Shown here: piece after piece, positions 54,585 through 64,000 of the stretch
Position numbering within the stretch: the stretch's first letter is position 1
Layout of the letters: each line of letters starts with the position of its first letter
Source of the DNA: Sanguinoderma infundibulare
Taxonomy: Eukaryota > Basidiomycota > Agaricomycetes > Polyporales > Polyporaceae
Length of the DNA stretch: 64,000 bases
Reading direction: 5' to 3'
Assembly: GCA_032821775.1 (NCBI GenBank)
Contig: JAVLRN010000012.1
Coordinates: forward strand, 496,001 to 560,000
The notes under the pieces: model-generated
Seen by the model: the letters and a program-made list of their open reading frames with translations, nothing else
The model's database searches: none
Told to the model about the DNA's origin: nothing
Program-made: the position numbers and the translations under genes

Positions 54585-57083
54585 GGCTGAGGATGGTGGC
54601 CGTCGGGGACGACGAGGGGGAGATTATCAACGATGTTGTCAGCGCCCGCTCTCCTGCTAAGACGCGCCTTGAGCGTCTCACATGCCCGCTATAGAGTCCG
54701 CGGCCATTCTCCCGCCCCGTCCCCATCTTCCTCCTCCCCCTGCCCGTTCTCGCCCAATTTCATCTCTCTTTTGTCCTAGCTTCCTCTCTGACACAATTCA
54801 TAGCCGTCCTTGTTACCCGCTAGCCGCTGCTTGCTCTCGTGCATGCCCCCAGCACCTCATCCTTCGGCAGGATCCTCGTACTGCCACCCATCGCATCTGT
54901 CCCCATAGCGTGCCTTCTTTTCATTCCGGGACCCACACCAACCTATCATAGCCACGTTGTCTCAGGGCGTATCCGTCGCTCCGAACACTTCGGCTGCGCA
55001 AAATGCTTCCTTTGGCTCACCCTTTGATCCATGTCTCGCCTTCGTTTCGTTTAGGAAACTCGCTATGAAGTCTAGGATCCCCTACATCAACTCTCTAGGA
55101 CGTTGGGTCCCCGAGGAATGGAAGCAAGGATTATACACAGGATTTCTGGACTTCGTCCCTCCTCCGGGATAAATGCAAATTTGACGAGCCGGTTACACCT
55201 TGAATGTTTAGATCCCCGGTCATGGTCTAGCACAAAATCAGCGCCCTTTCCCAAGCCTTTCTTTTAAGCCACACGTTGCCAGACGTGAAGGCCTGAACTT
55301 GGACATAGTTGCTTTGGGGACAAATTAATCGCAGTCTGATCCTCATTCGGGGAAGAAGAATGCGTACTTGGGAATAGACCATGCTGTCACAATGTTCGAG
55401 GGTGTTGAATTTCTAAATCGGTAAACGCCGTTGCATCGCCTACTGCGAACCTGGATTGGACTACTGTAAAGACGGAATTCGGTCATGGGGTAATGTTAGT
55501 TTTCGCAAGCTCGTGGATGAATGCATATGCACAGTGAGAATAAGAAGCTCACAAATCATAGCTAGTACTCCAAATAGGCCTCGCGACAACAGCGACTCGT
55601 CGACTCGGCGTTGTCCAACTACCGCGTCCCGCGATCCTCCTCTGTTCATTTTGACGTCTCGAGTTGTGGCCCGAACATTCTTCAGGACCATACGTTCATG
55701 ACGGCGAGTGCCGCAAGTGTGTCTCTGATTAAGTGATTGCAAGCGTTGCGTTACCCAAACATGATCATCGATGGACAACCCATGGGAGACTTGCGGCCAT
55801 ATTGATGACAGGCATATTCGGCGTTCCCCTTATGAGCCTCCTAGAAAGGCTTGATTTATTGGAAGTTAGTGTGAAAAGCCCACGTCCAAGGGTCCGCTCA
55901 CCTGCGCGTCGGACCGTCTTCCGCGAAGGAGACAACCTGGCAGTCTTTGACCGCTATATTGTGCCAGTCCTACTAGCAATGGACACGGGTATCACCGTGG
56001 CGATTTCGGCCTTGGCCAACACGTATCCGGGGAGGTCGTACCCGGGGTACGGATACCAACAGTCTACAGACTACGTGCTTGACGCATGAAGTTGCACAAG
56101 CGGTCTATGTAGGGAACAGGATGCATATGTAGAAGGTTTCTACGGCACAGGATCGATCACCAGGAGGCGCCCCAATGGCGTTGGCAGCAAGAACGAAAGC
56201 TACATGTTGTGCGTATCATGCGACGTCTGTGCTCATGAAGGAGCGGCAACGTCGTCAATGAGGAACTATGATGCAAGATTCCCCAAAGACGCTGTCACTG
56301 CCGCGAGTTTGTCTCCCGTATGCTTGTATATGCAGATGATAAATGACCTTGCTGTGGGGGGTGGCGGTCATATAACTGTTGCGAGTGCCGCAAGCAAGAT
56401 GCCTGGGCAAGCAAATTATCTCTCCCCCCCAACAGGTCAAATATATGGTCACCTGTCGATTGGGATGCGGGTCTACTGACGTTGACCTGTACGGTCCCCG
56501 CCAACCCGCAGCGATCCGTGGTTTTCATTGCATACTACTTCCGACACGCATATAGCAAGACAACTGTAGAATGGTATAGGACAGTGATTGAATGTACGGA
56601 CCATGTGTAAAAGACAGTGTTAGGCTGCTCAAGGTGAGCTCTAATATATGGCTCCCTGATGTATCCTGTCAATGATGAGCTTGGGGTGTACGTGCAGGAC
56701 TCGGAATATATACCCACCGGACACGTCCGTCGAACGGGTCCTTTGGATTGAATTGGAGTTCGACGGTCCTAAAGCGAGTATCTGGCATGTCAGCACTCTT
56801 TCGCAGCAGTGGCTTCGCCCTACTACGTAGCACTGTGTCGACCGTCGTTGCGTAGCGATGCGAGAATATCCATTGAAGAGATTGAGATGTGCTCGGCAGC
56901 AGAGCGAACCATCGCGAGAGAGGTGCTTGGTGAGGCGGCGTAGGACCTGACTCTAGGATCCGGCGAAAGAGATGGCCGTTGGGTTGGCTTCGCACGTGGG
57001 CTAGCGGCGCTACCGCCAGACAGAGGACTCGGAGAGGGCCGCGCACGGCCGCCCCAGGTCTTTCTTGATCCGCGACGAGCAGG
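54585..57083. other. Intergenic region, 2.5 kb, no supported gene
   Basis: Plus frames at 54957-55172 and 55733-56089 lack known motifs and cannot be joined into a longer model. The 5' part is the promoter of the Zn2Cys6 gene, the 3' part that of the VTT gene. Confidence 0.45.
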
Positions 57084-58800
57084 ATGCCGCCCTCGTCCCC
57101 GCCCATAGACGTCCGTACTCCCTTCACAGATTACATCTCCCCAGTCCCCGACAACCGTTCCGCCTACTCTCTCGCAACCGTCTACGACGCCCCTTCTCCC
57201 GACTCGCGCACCTCCCTCCTCTCCAGTTCCTCCCAGCCCACCTATGGCGCCGCCCCGCCTTCGCAGCCGTCCTCGCGCAAGCTCATCTGGAATGCCACCC
57301 TCAAGATGGCTGCCATTTTCTTCCTGAGCTCTGCCCTCCTCGGCGGAACTCTCTGGCTCGCCTTGCCGACGCTAGAAGAGTGCGTACTGCCCGAATCCGG
57401 CAAATCCCCCTCCCGCCATCTAACCCTCCCTCTAGGCAAGACCGGCCGATGCTCAAGATCCCCAAGAGCTTTGCTGAGCTGCAGGCACTCAACATGCTGC
57501 TCAAGAAGTATCGGGACATCTACCCCTATCGTATCGTCGTTTGCTATGTGACCGTCTACCTATTGTACGTCCCCTCGCCCTCTTTTTCGCTCCAGCATCT
57601 CGGGGGAAACTCTACCGCCAAACCTCCCACCACCGTGGACTCGAAAATGAGTTCCCTTTTGCTTGTCTTCGCTCCCTTTGCCACTGCACGGCAAAAGTGA
57701 GACCGCTACGACTTCGTGATACTGCTGACTACACCAGATTATGCCTTGTCGCCGTGACACGTTCACTGTTGAAAATGTCGTGGCAGACATCTGTTCACTA
57801 TTGGGACCCAATGGCAGGATTTTATCTGCTTGTGGTGGGAACATAGGCCGTGCATCTGGTCGTTCCATGTCGTTGGTTCCGACTCCGTTCAGCCGCTCTG
57901 CCGCATTGTGGTTCTGGTGGCTAGAGTTCCCTCAATGTCTGGCTGTTAATTCTCGAGTCGTTTACAACCTCCCGACGCTAACATTTCTCTCATAGCCTCC
58001 AGGCCTTCTCATTACCCGGTTCAATGTACCTCTCTATCCTCGGCGGGGCCGTTTGGGGCGTTCCCCGCGCACTGCCTCTTGCCTGCGCATGCGTTGCAAC
58101 TGGAGCGACGCTTTGCTACGCCATTAGCGCTGCGCTCGGTCCCGCGCTCCTCACCATGCCTCGTTGGAAGGCCAAGCTTGACGTCTGGGCGGATAAACTC
58201 TCCGCGCACAAGGACGACATTATTTCCTTCCTTATTGTCCTTCGCATTGCACCCCTTCCACCACACTGGGTTGTAAACGTTGTTTGCCCACACGTCGGCA
58301 TCGGCATTATTCCCTTCTGGATCAGCACTTTTCTGGGAATCTTCGGCGTCACCGTCATCCACACCACAATTGGCGGCAGTCTTGACGACATGACCTCTCC
58401 CGATGACTTCCATCTCATCTCCTGGAGGAATTTCCTCGGCCTTTCCGCTGTCGTCGTTGGCGTCATGATCCCCGTTGGCCTTCGGTATTACTTCAAGCGT
58501 GACATCCAAGCCGTTGTCGACGTCGAAGCGGAAGGGGAGACGGCAGAAGGGGTGGATGATACGGAGGATCAGATCCTCGCCCAAGGCCCGCCCATCCGCG
58601 CAGGTAAGGGCAAGGGCAAGGTTCAACCGCTCATCGTCATCTCGGACGACGAGAGCGATCTGGGTTCCGATATCGACAGCGACGAGGACGTCATCCTCGA
58701 AGCAGGTCCTGCCCTTGTCATCAAGCACGACCAGCAGGAGAGGACACAGCCATCATCGTCAGCCTCCAGGCCAATCGACTCGGGACAAGACCTTCTGTAG
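57084..58800 (+). CDS. VTT-domain (SNARE-associated/DedA-like, TMEM41/Tvp38 type) membrane protein
   Basis: VTT-domain proteins are multi-pass proteins of ER/Golgi membranes; TMEM41B-type members scramble phospholipids. The ATG at 57084 opens a Ser/Pro-rich cytosolic stretch, then a helix (LKMAAIFFLSSALLGGTLWLALP), EQDRPMLKIPKSFAELQALNMLLKKYRDIYPYRIVVCYVTVYL. After a 431-nt intron comes the VTT core: LQAFSLPGSMYLSILGGAVWG (the F-x-x-PGS-x-x-x-x-x-x-GA re-entrant loop), CVATGATLCYAIS, FLIVLRIAPLPPHWVVNVVCPHVGI and PFWISTFLGIFGVTVIHTTIGGSL, then a last helix (FLGLSAVVVGVMIPVGL). The tail is acidic (VISDDESDLGSDIDSDED), with likely CK2 sites. The match is closest to TMEM41-like members. Confidence 0.87.
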
Positions 58801-60218
58801 TCGCTTCCCATCCTTTGCACGACATCTCATCATCTCCATGCATCGACCTCAATGTTTGTTCCCCGTCACGAACCCCAGCCTTTACAGGCCACGAACTCGT
58901 ATTTATCTGCGCTGTAGACCACCCAAGCCCATCTGTGTATTGTACCCCGAACTGGTCTTGACGTACCTGTTCGTTGCTCTGCCCTGACCTCCTCTTCGTG
59001 TTTCCGTATAGAAACTTCCATCCATCCCGGTCACCCGTCTCCATCTCCGTGGCGTACACCACACTTCCATCCGTTGATTTCCGCCCCTCCTTCTACCAGC
59101 CCACCATTCTCTGCACTGACGCATCACGACCCCCTTTCCTCCAGCACTCGAGCGTCGAGGGCGCGTGGATACTTCGCTCATTGACCGTTGGGTGTTCGCC
59201 TCGATTATTCTGTATCCTTCGCCAGCGCGCGTACGCGCCCACCGCGAAGGGAGCAGTCTATCTCATTCTGGATTTATCACGTATGCATATGTGTACCAGT
59301 AGGTATTAATTGCGTTCGTCGGGACTGTACAATACATTCTTGCTTCAAAGTAGGGCCTCCCCTGATTGCCGTACTCACCTTCACCTTGTTCTTTGCCAGG
59401 TCCTTTTACTGTCTGCAGGCCGTCGACGTCCCTGCGAGCACTGTCACAAACGAATGTCTTCTGCCCCTTCCAGCCTCCTCTCGCCCGCTCTGCTTCCCTC
59501 GCTCCTCCGGCCGGCTCACATCGTCCGCCTTCATTTCCGCTACGCGCCGCATGCTGTCGCGACGGCGGACCAGCCTGAGCACGACGGAACGGGGCGGGGT
59601 GAAGGTCGCTCGTGCTCCTGCTCCGAATTGCTCGTCCGCGGTGTCACCATACTTCACCTTGAGTGCGTACCCATGGACGGCGGCCTGATCTCGGAGGGAG
59701 ACCTCTGCATACTGTGCCCGCTCCACCCCCGGGCCGGCCGTTCCCTCGAGAATGTCGCTGGGTTCGCCGCATCCGCCGCGTCTACCAAACTTCTGTCGGC
59801 ATCCAGGTACCGTTGTTGGAGCGTTAAATTTTCGGACTCGTCGTCCTTGGCGTGTTCGACTTCCATGCGACATTCACTCGGCCCTCGGCGGATGACGCCC
59901 GTACGGGCAATACGTCAGGGCTTGGCTTCTTCCTCTCAACGCGTAGTAGGCGTGACTTGCAACCATGTCCAATTGGAACGCGTCGAGGTGACGACTTTCA
60001 CAGAGGGACTGGGTGTTCCCAGGATTCCAAGCGCTCCGCAGGCGGGCCAAATGCTCGCTCCGCCTCGAGCCGCTTTCCGTCGGGCGAGTCCGTGGGACAG
60101 TCGAGTCGACGGTACAGCACGCAGATTGGCACCCCGGGAGGCTGGTGCTCAACAGTAGCTCCTCAAGAGCACGCACGGTGTGTGCTTGCTTGAGGGCTAG
60201 CTAGGTCGAGACAGGGGC
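58801..60218. other. Gene-poor region with long overlapping frames of unknown meaning
   Basis: A plus frame of 282 codons (59310-60158) and a minus frame of 155 codons (59406-59873) overlap. Neither has a motif, a hydrophobic core pattern or splice-joined extensions I can support. High GC lengthens chance frames. Confidence 0.35.
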
Positions 60219-60249
60219 TCGAGTGTCGGATTCGAGACTGGACACTCGA
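60219..60249. repeat. Perfect 9-bp inverted repeat
   Basis: TCGAGTGTC (60219-60227) and GACACTCGA (60241-60249) are exact reverse complements with a 13-nt spacer. It lies in a non-coding region. It could be a palindromic protein-binding site or a stem. Confidence 0.75.
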
Positions 60250-62817
60250 CGAGGCTTCCCGGGTGGACGCTAGTGTGTGCGCTCGGGAACTCGCGGCCTG
60301 GAGGACGGCGCTGAATGTGTATTCTCACCTAAGTGCGGGTCTGCAAAGTTTGATGCCTTCCGCGAAGGGGCGAGATGCCGAGGCGTCTGGAGGCTCGAAG
60401 TAACGTCAGCGGTCGTTCCGTCCAAAGACCGCGAGGAGGGCTGAATGTGATTCGCAGCACTGGGGACGTTGACGATGAGTTCCAGACCGGTCAGGTGGCT
60501 GGGTCCCAACTTACTTGCCGGTTATTGAGCTCCAGACACTTGCTCGGTGCAGGATCTCAGGTGTTGCGAGTTGTGGCCACGGCTGCCGTTGCGAGGTGCA
60601 TCGCAAATATCTCAGTGTTGAGCCGCGCGCCGCTGGATGAAGCCACAACGCTAACGCAGATTTGCTACCGCTCGTGAGCGCGGGAGCAACGCGGCACGCC
60701 GCTATGTATATATATGTATGGCATTGGCCATGACTGCGATAGTTTATGGGCGGTGGACCATCGAAGCGTTGCTGCAATGGGCTTGCAATCGGCAGGGTGA
60801 AGGTGAGGTACGGCATTCGGTTGTCGTTGACATGAATTCGACGTCGACAATCGACCAGCGACAATCGACAATCCTCGAGCTTGAAGAGGACTTGCCGCCG
60901 GCGCGCTAGAGCAAGCACATCCCCGGTACGGCAATTTGATTGATATCCGTGCCTCCCGAGAGCCTTTCGGGGACCTGGCACCGCATGATGTATGTGCAGA
61001 GTGCTACGCACGCATTCGGGCAAAAAGTCGTCGCATCCTGCACTCGGGGAGCTGTGCAGTGCGCCGCGGGGGCGGGACATGGGATGGACAGAGCGCGACG
61101 GCGCACAGCAAGGTGCGACGCTCCGAGGACGATCGGGAAACTAGGGCCAGGCGTCCGCGTCCGAACGGGCGGTAAACAAATATTCGTCTTCTGGCTGGAT
61201 GGGGACATGTCGGAGCTGCCATATTGGGGCCCCGGGCCACAGGACATGCCTCCGAGGGCAACCCGAAGGCATTTACAGTTTGCTGCCTGCGCCGTCTCGT
61301 TCCGAACTCCGTTCCGTGCTCCGAGATTCGAGTCGCGTTGACGTCCGAATTCGAATGTGAAGGCGACCGACGTTCGAGCTCGCTGTGCGAGCATACGTCC
61401 AAACAAAGCTGATCGAAATCGTGCAGCAGGACGGAGCGCGGCGAGAATGAATTGGGAGTGCAAGATTCGGGGTGGAAACGGCTCTCAAAACAGAAGGATT
61501 CGAATTCGCGGACGGCGAGGCCGTGGGCCGTTGCGTGCCGGCAGATGGCCCACCATAAATACGGGATGACGACTGCGAAGGACGGCAGCAGTCTAGACCG
61601 ATTGCAGGGATTATGGAGTGACGCACGCGCGCGCACGGGCGGCGACCAACGGTTATGCAGGGCTACTGGGCTCTCCGCCTCTCGTCCGCAATTGCCTAGC
61701 TAGAGCGGACGGCCGCAAACGTTGGTCGCCGGGTATGGCACTGTCTGGGACAAACGGAGACGACTGTCGCGAAGTGGCGTGTTTTATGGTTAACGCGTAT
61801 CCATTCGGGGGACACAGTTCTGGCACTGGCACACAAAACAAGCATGGACTAAGACGCGAGGGCAGTAACGGAGACGGAGGCACGGAGGCTCCGCTGGGCG
61901 TTCGCCGGCAGGGGCGGAGGGGGCTCGAGGGAGGATATACTGGGAGAGACGGGTGGACTGTGACGCACGCACGGCCGAGCAGGTGGGCAGCTGGCTGCTG
62001 GCACGAAGCATCTCAACGAACCGTCGTCTGGACTGGTCAGATGTCCGTCCCGATAGCAGATAGTGCGCACGGACGGGGCATGGGGAGGAGAAACGACAGA
62101 GAGAGAGGACACTGCGAGCGTCCTCGATGGGCTCAGCAGTGTGGGCGTGGCGCCTGGTGGTTGCGGGCAAGGCTGGAGTGCAGCCGGGAGGAGGCTCGAG
62201 GAGGCGCAGTGTCCGCGCACACATCCAATCCTCCGACAGAGCGCCCGTCGCTGCGTCCCGGCGCTCCCATTCTTTTTCCTTTTTCGTCATGTCACACTTT
62301 ACCGTCACAACCGGTCACACCAAGCTGTACAGGGAGTGGGGTGCCGTCGTTGGTGCAAATTTTCGGACATGGTTGTGGAGGGCGGGTGGTATAAGAGACA
62401 GAAACTGACAGCGCCCGAGTCAAGGGGGAGACGGGGGAGGGAGGAGGAGACGAGGGAGGAGAGAGGGGAGCGGGCGGCTGTTCAGGCTCCGCCACAGATT
62501 TGTGTTTGAGCGTGTATACCGTTATTCAGGGCTTCGCCGAACTCACGTTGCCCCCGACCGCTCTTCCCTCCCACCACCACCGTCCTCATCGCCCGTCCTC
62601 GTCCTCCCCTCCCGTCCCCTCTTCCGCTCCCCCCTCGAGCATACCCCGCTCTCCCTCGTCCCCCGACATCCTCCCATCTTCCCCCGCCTCGTGCGGTTCC
62701 CCGGCCCACATACCCGTAAGGGCCTCTCCTCCTCGCCCAGCGCGCAATTCCTCCTCCCTTTCGCTCCCTATCCACGCGCCATCCCCCGCTTTCCCTGGCC
62801 ATACATCTCTCTCCCCA
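60250..62817. other. Long upstream region of the glutamine-rich gene
   Basis: About 2.5 kb without a supportable gene. Frames such as 61618-62394 are low-complexity and overlap antisense frames. A long promoter/leader is plausible; the part from 62500 on is pyrimidine-rich (CTCC/TCCC runs), as in fungal 5' leaders. Confidence 0.4.
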
Positions 62818-64000
62818 TGCTACCCAATAACTATGTCGTCGGAGGCCAGCCTGGTCTTCCGCAGCCACAGCCTCAACCCGGCCCTCAGCAGGGCATGTCC
62901 AATATGGCCATGGACCAGAACCGACTGTGGCAGCTGCAACAGCAACAGCAACAGCAACAGCAGCAGCAGCAGCAGCAGCAGATAGTTGCTCAGCTCAGAG
63001 CGCAACAGCAGGGGAATGGCGGGCAGGTCAATCAGCAGGTGGGCCAAATCTCCTAGTTCTGTCGTCGTCTCTCCCGTCCGTCTCCCCTTCCACTTCACCG
63101 GCTATACGTATCCACCTCCCTCGCTCCGTCACACTCAAATTCCGCCCTCCATACATGGCTTCCTGTCGATATCCCCGTCTCCCTCTCCATCGCTCTCTCC
63201 ACTGCCTTAATCTCGCACTTCAAGCATTTACTCACGCCCGTCTGATTATGTCATCAATCCCGACTGTCTCATCTTGACCTTGTCGTGTATGCAACTCGCA
63301 CTGACACTTTCTTTTCTTTTAGCAGATCCTCGAGTTCATGCGCCAGCGTGGTCTCCAGGGTAACCCCCAGGCGATGGCCCAGCAGCGACAGTTCGCCGGC
63401 ATGGCTCAGCTCGGCGTCAACAACCCTCCATTTCCCCATGACCCCTCTCAAGCTCTCCAGAACGCCCAGCCGCAATTTGGCAACGCCCCCGGCGGCCAGA
63501 ACTTCGCAAACCAACTACATCTTCAAGCCCTCCAACGGAATTCCCAGATGTTCCCCGGTCAAGGTGGGACGATGCGACAGCTCGACCTCATGATGGCGCA
63601 GAACCCCCAAAACCAGAACGGCGTCCCCAACCCAAACACCATGGCGGCCGCTCTCCAGCGGCAGATCGCGCAGCAGCAGCAGCAGCAACAGCAGCAGCAC
63701 TCGCAACAGCCGCAACCCTCACACCAGCAGCCTCCCCAGATGGGCGCGCCCCAGCTCCCGCCGGGTATTTTCGGCAACATGAACCCCGCCCAGATGCAGC
63801 CTAACCTCCAGAACATCCACCAGCAGAGCACTATGGGTCCAAACCGCGCTGCGGGTGTCATGTTGTCTCAGATGCAGGACGGGCAAATGCAGGGTCAGCA
63901 GCCGCGTCGCCCCATCAGTCTTCAGGACATGCAGGTGAAGGCGAACGAGTTCAGGCAAGCGATCGCAGCTGGGGAGAATCGGATCAAGAATCTCCAGAAC
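62818..64000 (+). CDS. Glutamine-rich protein, probable chromatin/transcription factor (SWI/SNF SWI1-like?), 3' end outside window
   Basis: The ATG at 62818 starts MLPNNYVVGGQPGLPQPQ and MSNMAMDQNRLWQLQQQ, then a run of about 15 Gln (62936-62981). An intron of about 284 nt (63039-63322) leads to QILEFMRQRGLQGNPQAMAQQRQF and a long Gln/Asn/Pro/Met-rich stretch with another Gln run (63673-63702). The last visible part, RPISLQDMQVKANEFRQAIAAGENRI, is more helical and charged, which suggests the beginning of a folded domain. Such an N-terminus is usual in ARID-containing SWI1-type SWI/SNF subunits of basidiomycetes, but the decisive ARID domain would be beyond the window. Other Gln-rich coactivators fit equally well. 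Confidence 0.6.
62936..62985 (+). repeat. CAG/CAA trinucleotide repeat coding for polyglutamine
   Basis: About 15 consecutive CAA/CAG codons. The last part is pure CAG, so it is likely to vary in length. Confidence 0.85.

Noticed and set aside
59310..60158. 282-codon plus frame
   Set aside because: No domain, no hydrophobic pattern and heavy overlap with minus frames; not called as a gene.
61618..62394. 258-codon plus frame
   Set aside because: Low-complexity Gly/Arg-rich sequence overlapped by equally long antisense frames; looks like a chance frame in GC-rich DNA.

Overview
The window is nuclear DNA of a basidiomycete fungus, most likely an agaricomycete and perhaps a polypore. The genes are dense, GC-rich and cut by many short spliceosomal introns (about 45-75 nt, with CTAAC/CTGAC-type branch points). 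The product set is fungal: uS10, eIF4B, Spt5, gamma-tubulin complex component 2, a Zn2Cys6 regulator, a CBM1-GH5 cellulase, a cerato-platanin and a fungalysin relic. Gene models below were built by joining reading frames at splice sites and checking that conserved protein motifs run across the joins. I had no database search, so family names rest on recognised motifs.

Layout. 1-4065: the 3' part of a BRCT checkpoint gene (Dpb11/Rad4/TopBP1 type) and an APH-like kinase. 4066-9306: a gene-poor stretch with two dead genes, a dynamin-stalk fragment and a fungalysin (M36) protease that has lost its zinc site. 9307-20909: a glutathione transferase, GCP2 and SPT5 as a divergent pair, and a cerato-platanin. 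20910-33421: a PITH-domain gene, a small orphan gene with a clear TATA box, NMN adenylyltransferase, and a Mediator MED25-like gene. 33422-39050: an EgtB-type sulfoxide synthase without a recognisable methyltransferase domain, a CBM1-GH5 endoglucanase, and mitochondrial uL30m. 39359-43833: eIF4B, uS10 and a CCDC130/Saf4-type splicing factor, compactly arranged. 44249-50011: a COG0523 (CobW-like) GTPase, an MFS exporter and a J-domain protein, all on the plus strand. 51109-58800: a Zn2Cys6 transcription factor and a VTT-domain membrane protein. 58801-62817: 4 kb without a recognisable gene. 62818-64000: the start of a glutamine-rich, chromatin-type protein that leaves the window.

Most genes are housekeeping genes for replication checkpoint, microtubule nucleation, transcription elongation, Mediator, NAD synthesis, translation and splicing. 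Accessory material (secreted enzymes, an exporter, decayed genes) sits between them. I see no operon-like pathway cluster, secondary-metabolite cluster, intact transposon, CRISPR array or rRNA gene, and no tRNA I could support.

The most unusual points are: (i) several very long introns (431, 799, 855 and 1220 nt) inside conserved genes whose other introns are about 50 nt; (ii) three GC-AG introns in three different genes; (iii) two apparent +1 frame breaks in the otherwise conserved SPT5; (iv) a MED25-like gene with the VWA plus ACID architecture in a fungus; (v) an Egt1-like iron enzyme with an unrecognised N-terminal region in place of the methyltransferase; (vi) a fungalysin pseudogene with an internal deletion that removes the catalytic core.
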